A stretch of 64,000 nucleotides of DNA from Periplaneta americana (taxonomy: Eukaryota > Arthropoda > Insecta > Blattodea > Blattidae): assembly GCF_040183065.1 (NCBI RefSeq), contig NC_091132.1:161470602-161534601 (forward strand), given 5' to 3'. Position numbers and translations under genes: made by a program. Of this stretch, positions 57,654 through 64,000 are shown piece by piece (positions within the stretch are counted from its first letter, which is position 1; each line of letters begins with the position of its first letter). The notes beneath the pieces were generated by a model. That model saw only the letters and a program-made list of their open reading frames with translations, made no database searches and was not told the DNA's origin.

Positions 57654-57847
57654 CGATTCCTGGTTGGGGCAAGTTACCTGGTTGAGGTTTTTTCCGGGGT
57701 TTTCCCTCAACCCAATATGAGCAAATGCTGGCTAACTTTCGGTGCTGGTCCCCGGACTCATTTCACCGGCATTATCACCTTCATCTCATTCAGACGCTAA
57801 ATAACCTAAGCTCTTGATAAAGCGTCGTAAAATAACCTAGTAAAAAA
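57654..57847 (+). mobile_element. 5'-truncated SINE (family A) beside a splice acceptor
   Basis: Body and tail only, starting near 'cgattcctggttggggcaag'. Perfect 12-bp TSD AACAACAAATAA (57642-57653, 57848-57859). Ends 36 bp upstream of the acceptor AG (57882-57883) of the third ZNF gene, so its A-rich tail and TSD lie in the branch-point region. Confidence 0.93.
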
Positions 57848-57888
57848 AACAACAAATAAGTAATTTTCTGACACTGCTTTCAGTTGTA

Positions 57889-57981
57889 ATGGATGTTATC
57901 AAGACGGAACCCGAGGTCGACCCTTTGAGTGTCCAGTCATGCGATGTCGCAGTTAAAGAAGAGGCAAGTCCGTCACCAGAT
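57889..57981 (+). CDS. third ZNF gene, coding exon 1
   Basis: 31 codons: MDVIKTEPEVDPLSVQ through VAVKEEASPSPD, acceptor 'tgctttcag' at 57883 and donor GTAAGA. Paralogous to 14516-14608 with identical length and phase. Two SUMO-consensus motifs (IKTE, VKEE). Fingers would lie right of the window. Confidence 0.87.
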
Positions 57982-58171
57982 GTAAGACCATTTTATGCCC
58001 ATGTCTACTCTCTCATTCCTGCGTTACTAATTACTATGCGAATGTACAAAGTTACATTGCCACTATAATTTAAGGTTTCCAGATTTTTTATCTGTAATCC
58101 AGGGACACTTGTAGCTGCACAATGTTATTGCTATATTACTATGACCGTTGTCTCTACTGCTCTTGTTTTGC

Positions 58172-58207
<36 letters not shown>

Positions 58208-58369
58208 TAGATTAAGTTGGTGAATCTTTCATATGTCCCAGCCACTATAGGAACTTGATAAAATACCTTGAAAATGCCTTGGATTTATAGTATTGATTAG
58301 TAGAAATTGGTGTGATCACTGGGAGAGCTGTAAGCTATGGACCGACATCAGGGCTAGATTAGTGACACC

Positions 58370-58870
58370 ATCATACTTAGGCAGGGCTGATTATATTATA
58401 AAGTTTAAATGCAGAAAACAAAGATGGGACGTGGCAAAATTTACCTTTGTTAACTAGTAGATTGGAACAGCTTATCTTTCAGGGGGGTCCTTTCAAAATC
58501 AGTACATTTAAGGAAAGGTTGAAAAGATTAGACTGAAAATTTAATTGTATGTGTAGTGTAATTATCTAGGTTGTATCATCTAATTAATTAAGTTGTATAA
58601 TTAAGTTGATATGTAATTAAGGTGACTTGTAATTACTTAAGTTGATAATAGTTGGGTTTAATAGAAGCACTTATAAGTTAGGTTTACTTTCCTCATTAGC
58701 ATAGTTTTTATTTATAGTTCTAGGTTTATTGCGTTTATATATTTATAGTTAGAATTAAATTCACGTTTATTTAATTTTTAAAATTTTTATTGCTGTAATT
58801 ATTGTAATTTTATTACTGACGTGAGTGCGAAATATCGCGGACCTGACATCTAGCTAAGCGGTATGGAATT
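58370..58870 (+). mobile_element. LINE 3' end (RT C-terminus and 3' UTR)
   Basis: Encodes LLTSRLEQLIFQGGPFKIST then FKERLKRLD and stop near 58535, the FKxRL type of terminal helix of I/CR1-like RTs, followed by an AT-rich 3' UTR. Different from the other LINEs here. Confidence 0.7.
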
Positions 58871-59337
58871 ACGTCCACAAATACAAATATTAACATAGCA
58901 GAAATCGGACTATTGTTTAAAACGTGAGGTACTAATGCGGAATAATATATGAGACACTTAAGAAATGTTGAATAGTATTTAATGTAGCATTATTATTTTA
59001 TATCAAAGCTGCATATTATGAGATATATTGCATACTTCGTATTACTTTCCGTAATTAATTGTTACATTTTTTTCTTTGCTTTAGTGAGACAAATTTAATT
59101 CTGACGTAAAGATTGAATTTACAATAACGCTTTATATATCCATTGCTGACAACTGCAAAGATAAAATTGGTAGTAACCTGATGCTTGTAATAATTAGTAA
59201 AGGCATGTGGGCAACAATAAAACTCAATTCGATAAAATATTAAATTTTCCAATACATTTTAACTTCTGTTCAATTATAAGGCCTAAATAAAATATTTTTA
59301 TTTGGAAAAAGGTGGTGTAGACCGATACGGAATTAAA

Positions 59338-59432
59338 TGAAGTGAATACAGGTTAAATGGGTCTGTCTTCTTGCTTATCAAGTAACTTGATAAACAAGAA
59401 GACGGACCCTTTTAACCTATATTCACTTCACT
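59338..59432. repeat. near-perfect 95-bp palindrome
   Basis: Arm 'gaagtgaata' + 'aggttaaa' + 'gtctgtcttcttg' + 'ttatcaagt' is mirrored with two or three mismatches and almost no loop. Foldback MITE or recent inverted duplication; intronic. Confidence 0.9.
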
Positions 59433-59805
59433 AAATAAAATAGCTACTTTTTATTGTTCTATCAACACAAAGACGAAGGCATTAGGCGTACTAAAAAATG
59501 TTGTTGACTCACGTTTTATGATACCTCGGAAATCGGAAGTACGATTTGAAGCAATTTGTAATGCTATAATTGTAGCAGTTATAAACAGCACATACACACC
59601 CTCACATTTTAACACAACACTAAGTAATAAAACTATTTACTAGCCCAGCAGCAATCTACATTATAGTAGATTACAGCTTGCTTTGCAGGTTTCAGCACAT
59701 CCTGCCGCCTAGGTAGCAGCACCTGCGCCGTTCGTGCACAGAACTGCTAGCTGTCAGGTATTAATATACTAAGATATTTGTTCATAATGCCTCTTTGTTC
59801 TGCAG

Positions 59806-59937
59806 GAAGGGACGTTATTGGATCTGACGAGAATAAAGGAGGAATTCGTGGACGAGAGCTACAATCTCACATCAGAAATAAAATATGAAGAAATTTTATT
59901 CCCAAATAATTTTCCAGTGATGAAGTGTGAAACCGAG
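59806..59937 (+). CDS. third ZNF gene, coding exon 2
   Basis: 44 codons, acceptor 'ttctgcag', donor GTGAGT: EGTLLDLTRIKEEFVDESYN, then EIKYEE and MKCETE. Counterpart of 14945-15082 (EGNLSHLEV...). Three psi-K-x-E-like motifs. Next exon not found in the remaining 4 kb. Confidence 0.87.
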
Positions 59938-60214
59938 GTGAGTGGAGCTCATTGGGTGTGCTGGCTCTTCTTTCCAATATTTAACTTGTATTCTTTTCGT
60001 CACAGAAACCTTTTCTGTACAGTTATGGTGACAGCAAATTTTGGTTTATGGTGCGGAAATTGAAACTATGTGCAGGCTATTTATTACCTATTTATTTGCT
60101 AAATAGGCTAAATTCAAAGTGCTCAAGTTTTGAAGAAAATTCTTTAAGTAGTATTACAGTTATTTTGGTTAAGATATGAGATATTGCTGTAAAGAGTGAG
60201 ACACATAATTCACA
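59938..60214. other. intron, nothing recognised
   Basis: Short AT-rich spacer before the mariner. Confidence 0.5.
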
Positions 60215-61524
60215 GGTTGTAACTTTAATAATGGCAACTATTTATTTATTACGAAAATAAAAGTGATACATGTGTGAAACTTCTACAGTCCTTCAATGCA
60301 GTAACCAGATTGTCTACAACTCATTGCTAGCGATGTGAAAGTCATAGTATCCCTGTAGCAGCTCCTGTTCTGTTGATGTTTCTGATGGACCGCCCTACTG
60401 GCTGCAGAATATCAGGAACAGTCCGAAATCGAACGTCACGAAGTGGTTCCTTCATCTTTGGGATTAAATGATAATCACAGGGGCTTAAGTCCGGTAAATG
60501 TGGTGGATGGAAAAGCACTTCCCACCCTCAGCGATGTTACAAATCAGCTACAGGGTGTGCCATGTGCGTCCTTGCATTATCCTGCAAAATGATGGGAGGG
60601 TTCTGCAAAACGTGTGGGCGCTTTCTTTGCAACACTGGTCTCAGATTATGCCCCAAAAATGATGGAAATACTGTGCATTAACATTCTGTCTTTGCGGGAC
60701 GGTATGTGTTAGGATGACGCCGTCACAGTCGTACACAACAATCTGCATAACTTTCACATTCGTAGGCGCACGACACATCACTGTTTTGCGTGGTGACCCG
60801 TAATGACGCCACTCATTTGATCGGCGCTTAAGTAGAGGTTCATATGATCTGGCCCATGCCTCATCAAGCGCAACAATACGCCGTAAGAAGGTGTCTCCTT
60901 CACAATCATAACGCTCCAAGTGAGTTTGAGTGGTGTCGTATCGTATCCATTGCTGTGCCTCCGTCAAATTCGAGGGAACCCACTGTGATGCAATTTTTTC
61001 TCATTTTAGGCTATTCTTTAGAATACGAAACACAGTCATATGCGATATTCCAATCTCCTGGGCTAACTCACGTACCATCTGTCGTCGATCATTGTCTAAT
61101 AGCGCGAAAACAGCTTGCACTTCCTCTTCACTAACACTGGGTCGAGCTATGTTTTCCACGCGGTCACACTCTCATTGAAGGCTCGAACCCACCTCGCCCA
61201 GTGCTGTATGGTAACGCCGTCTCTCCACATACTTCAACAAGACCGTCATGACATTTTCGTGCTGTACGACGACGAGGAGATTGAATTTTCAGTCAAAATC
61301 GCTGTTCCTACTTTGTAAACATGGCGAAACACAACCGCTTAGAGCTGTAACTAACTGGAGACTAACTTCAAATCTCCACAGCACATTCGCTGTGAGTTGG
61401 ATGGAAGAGTCCTTTTAGAGGGGAGGAGGGCAGACAGAGACTAACATGTGGTAGAAGTGACAAACAGTTAACTCCCTCTTGTTTCGCTTTTATAGCAGTG
61501 TTGTCACTATTAAAGTTACACCCC
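60215..61524 (-). mobile_element. near-full-length mariner, inactive
   Basis: 1.31 kb, the usual mariner size. Ends GGTTGTAACTTTAATAATGG and, on the other strand, GGGTGTAACTTTAATAGTGA. Minus strand encodes in order RKCHDGLVEVCGETALPYST, RPSVSEEEVQAVFALLDNDR, IGISHMTVFRILKNSLKMRK, FLRRIVALDEAWARSYEP (first Asp), VKVMQIVVYDCDGVILTH (second Asp, 34-type spacing downstream decayed), and NRTGAATGI. Several stops and frame changes. In the intron of the third ZNF gene. Confidence 0.88.
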
Positions 61525-62597
61525 ACATATTACCACCTTGAATAACTCTTAGTGATTGATGTTATCTATAAACTCTTTCCAATAAATTGAAGGATAGATT
61601 TAGGCTCACTCATTTAAGATACCGGTACACAAGATTGTAACAATTGTAGGAATGCTTGTGTTCAACGGAAGAGTTATTTTTTATACAAGTTTTGAAAATG
61701 GAATTTTATTCCCTGACTAGGGATGTTTGCGAAACGAATTCGCAGATCAAGTGTAGCAACCTACGAACAAAATATGATCACTTTTACCAGGTGTTGTAAC
61801 TATCTTTTTAGACAGCCATTCGTCCATGCTGGTAGGCTATAGAGATAATATCCCACCCCCTCCCGTCAGCTTCTGCAATACTCTTCCTTCTACCCCTCAT
61901 TGTATTAGCGGAACATTATCATATTAAAAACAGGCAATATGTAGTTCAGTGGTGAAGCATTCGACTATTGATTGAGTGGTCCCTGGTTCAAAGCTGGGTA
62001 TCCCCTAAATCTTAATAATTACAATTTAATTGGTAATTGTTTTATACACGTAAAGAGTAAAATAGTTGTTGAAGAATTTTAATTCATGCACGTTTCTTAA
62101 CGAAAATCAAGTTTAAATAGATGTCTAATGTTTAAATATTTCTTCTCATCATTTCATTTATCGTTTGAAATAATTAAAAATAAGGTGAAAGGAAGTTCTT
62201 ATAGGTAGTGCACACTTCTAATACTGATAGAGGATCTTATAAGTAAGGCCATATATGTTTCCAATTGGATATGTGATTCGAGTTAATACATTTTTAATAT
62301 TATGTATTTAAATTACAATACGTCATATGTAAAATATATATAGAAGATGTAACTTATGCTATGTAAGAATATAGAATTTATAGGAACATTCCTTCTTGCT
62401 TAAAGTGAAATTGTACCAGAAATCTGTAGCCTGTTTTTATACAATCTATTCAGATACCGGTAGTGGTCTTGCAAACAATCATACAAAATATTTTCCTTTC
62501 CTAATGTTACCTAAGAGAAAATTAAGGATAAATTGGTACCAGTATTCATTATTTACTGTTAACATTTTACCAGAATATGCACAAAAACTATATACAG
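61525..62597. other. no gene; degenerate tRNA-like piece at 61945-62010
   Basis: 'tatgtagttcagtggtgaagc' and 'tggttcaaagctgggtat' resemble boxes A and B of an old SINE head. Nothing else recognised. Confidence 0.45.
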
Positions 62598-62690
62598 TAG
62601 AATCCCTCTTAACCGGCACCAAAAGGACCAGGTTAGTTCCGGATACGAGATTTTGCCGGATAATTGAATAAATACCAGCATATACAAAAA
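62598..62690 (+). mobile_element. pogo/Tigger-like terminus
   Basis: 'acagtagaatccctcttaac' and 'ttgccggataattgaataaa' have the form of a Tigger end with subterminal repeat. The opposite end was not found; the tandem repeats that follow may be its interior. Confidence 0.55.
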
Positions 62691-62739
62691 AAGTTCGTAT
62701 TTCATTGTGCTAAATGTTGAAACTGCAGCCATAACAAGC

Positions 62740-63600
62740 GTCTTTCTCTATCACTTGCCCATAATTGAATAAACATAAAAATTGTGTGATTTTTTCCTCA
62801 TGAAGATATGTTACACAACACAAATAATACACTAATTCTAGCTTCGAATATTCACTGAAAATAAAAGTTCGTGCAAACTTCCTAATGTGGCAACACTGAC
62901 GACCAGAACATAACAAACTAAACATAAAAGCTGTGTAGATTAGCCTTATTAAAATACATTACACAACACAAATAATACACTAATTTTAGGTTAGAATATT
63001 CACTGAAAATTAAAGTTTGTGCGAACTTCCTAATTTGGCAACACTGACGGTCTTAACATAAATAAACATATAAACTGCATGGATTTTCTTTATTAAAACA
63101 TATCACACAACACAAATAATACACAAATTTTAGGTTCGAATATTTAATGAAAACGAAAGTTCGTGCGAACTTCCTAATGTTGCAACACTGATAGCCCGAA
63201 CATAAAAACTGCGTGGATTTTCTTTATTAAAACACATCACACAGCACAAATAATACACTAATTTTATGTTCGACTATTTACAGAAAACGAAGTTTCGTGC
63301 GAACTTCCTAATATTGCAACACTGGCGGCCCAAACATAAATAAACATAAAAACTGCTTGGATTTTATTTATTGAAACATATCACAACACAAATAATACAC
63401 TAATTTTAGGTTCGAATATTTAATAAAAACGAAAGTTCGTGCGAACTTCCTAATGTGGCAACACTGACGGCCCGAACATAATTAAATAAACATAAAAACT
63501 GCGTGGTTTTTTTTTATTAAAACACATCACACAACACAAACAATACACTAATTTTAGGTTTGAATATTCACTGGAAATTAAAGTTCGTGCGAACTTCCAG
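62740..63600 (+). repeat. six-copy tandem repeat, about 133-149-bp period
   Basis: Each unit contains 'cacaacacaaataatacact', 'ttaggttcgaatatt' and AAGTTCGTGCGAACTT followed by 'cctaatgtggcaacactg'. Unit anchors at about 62811, 62961, 63104, 63236, 63379 and 63527; length varies by small 'ataaataaac' indels. No frame remains open. Confidence 0.93.
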
Positions 63601-64000
63601 ATCCTTCTTCAGTTACAAGCCGGAGCATGAGTAGGTTTGACAACGCTGAGTGGAGGCGGGCGGAGGCGAAATAGAGGCATGACGTTTGACGTTTTAGTGC
63701 TTTGATTTCGTTGTCACATGTACATTTTCGACATTAATTGATACAAAACTAAGTGCATATGATCATGATTCAGTATATTGATGTACGTAATTTATTACGG
63801 AATCCGAAATGGTATTTTACTTGAGTTTCAGAATACCACGTAAGTACTTGCATACAGCCAATTATAACTTTAAGCAAATTAAAAGCATACGTGTTTTTAT
63901 TGATGGGACAAGGCAAAATAAATAAATAAATAAATACTTAAAGAAATTTTACTTGTACCAAAAATAAATAAAATAACGACGTGCTTTCGCAATACCCTAT
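63601..64000. other. no gene recognised
   Basis: A short GC-richer block (63610-63690) then AT-rich sequence; nothing identified before the window ends. Confidence 0.4.

Larger units (their letters stand above)
57982..59805. other. intron of the third ZNF gene
   Basis: Holds (TTA)n at 58173-58206, a LINE fragment and a palindrome (listed separately). Remaining stretches 58870-59330 and 59440-59800 show nothing recognised. Confidence 0.65.

Noticed and set aside
1-64000. LTR retrotransposons, retroviruses or Polintons
   Set aside because: No gag/pol-like frames, integrase or paired long direct repeats were recognised. The long repeat pairs present are inverted or belong to other classes.

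Overview
Eukaryotic, AT-rich, very TE-dense DNA from an insect, most likely a cockroach (Blattodea, Periplaneta-like). I infer this from memory of family resemblances, not from a search: the tRNA-SINEs with the 'aaccaggtggcccgggttcgaatcccgg' type of head split by box A and box B, the RTE-type LINE ending in (GTAA)n with its 'RLRWAGHV' C-terminus, and C2H2 zinc-finger genes whose first coding exon reads MDxxKxEPEVDPL. There are no operons, rRNAs, CRISPRs or convincing functional tRNA genes.

Host genes. Three members of one plus-strand C2H2 zinc-finger (ZNF) cluster are visible: (1) the terminal 14-finger exon of a gene whose 5' exons lie left of the window (1383-2688); (2) a complete gene model with coding exons at 14516-14608, 14945-15082, 16367-16449 and the 14-finger exon 30024-31332, whose splice phases agree and whose 13.6 kb last intron is full of transposons; (3) the first two coding exons (57889-57981, 59806-59937) of a third gene running off the right edge. 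The two finger exons and their flanks are a diverged segmental duplication (about 955-3075 and 29625-32285).

Transposon landscape. The rest is nested TEs. A hAT transposase (about 20280-25425) is split by four later insertions. A THAP-domain P-element-like transposase gene is spread over 37778-53742 with correct-phase introns, and is invaded by a palindromic tRNA-SINE and a LINE, which in turn holds a TA-flanked element and a tandem SINE array. A separate C-terminal piece of a P-type transposase sits at 32485-33008; it and the break in the main copy both abut inverted copies of the same 200-bp repeat. A PIF/Harbinger element with its own BESS-domain protein (34802-37651), two 8-bp-TSD elements of one family (7709-9939, 33804-34719), several mariner/pogo relatives, two hAT-type MITEs, an RTE LINE inserted into a CR1/L2-like LINE, and a multi-copy protein of unknown class (45481-48330) are also present.

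Most unusual items: a 28-bp transposon that is only two terminal inverted repeats, with 8-bp TSD and an intact tandem paralogue of the empty site (11434-11461); a palindromic SINE with two divergent Pol III-type heads, seen twice with perfect 12-bp TSDs; a mariner sitting exactly in the central TA of a long palindrome; a 24-unit 57-bp minisatellite inside the THAP intron; and dense SUMO-consensus motifs in the ZNF linker exons. No retrovirus, LTR or Polinton-type element was recognised.
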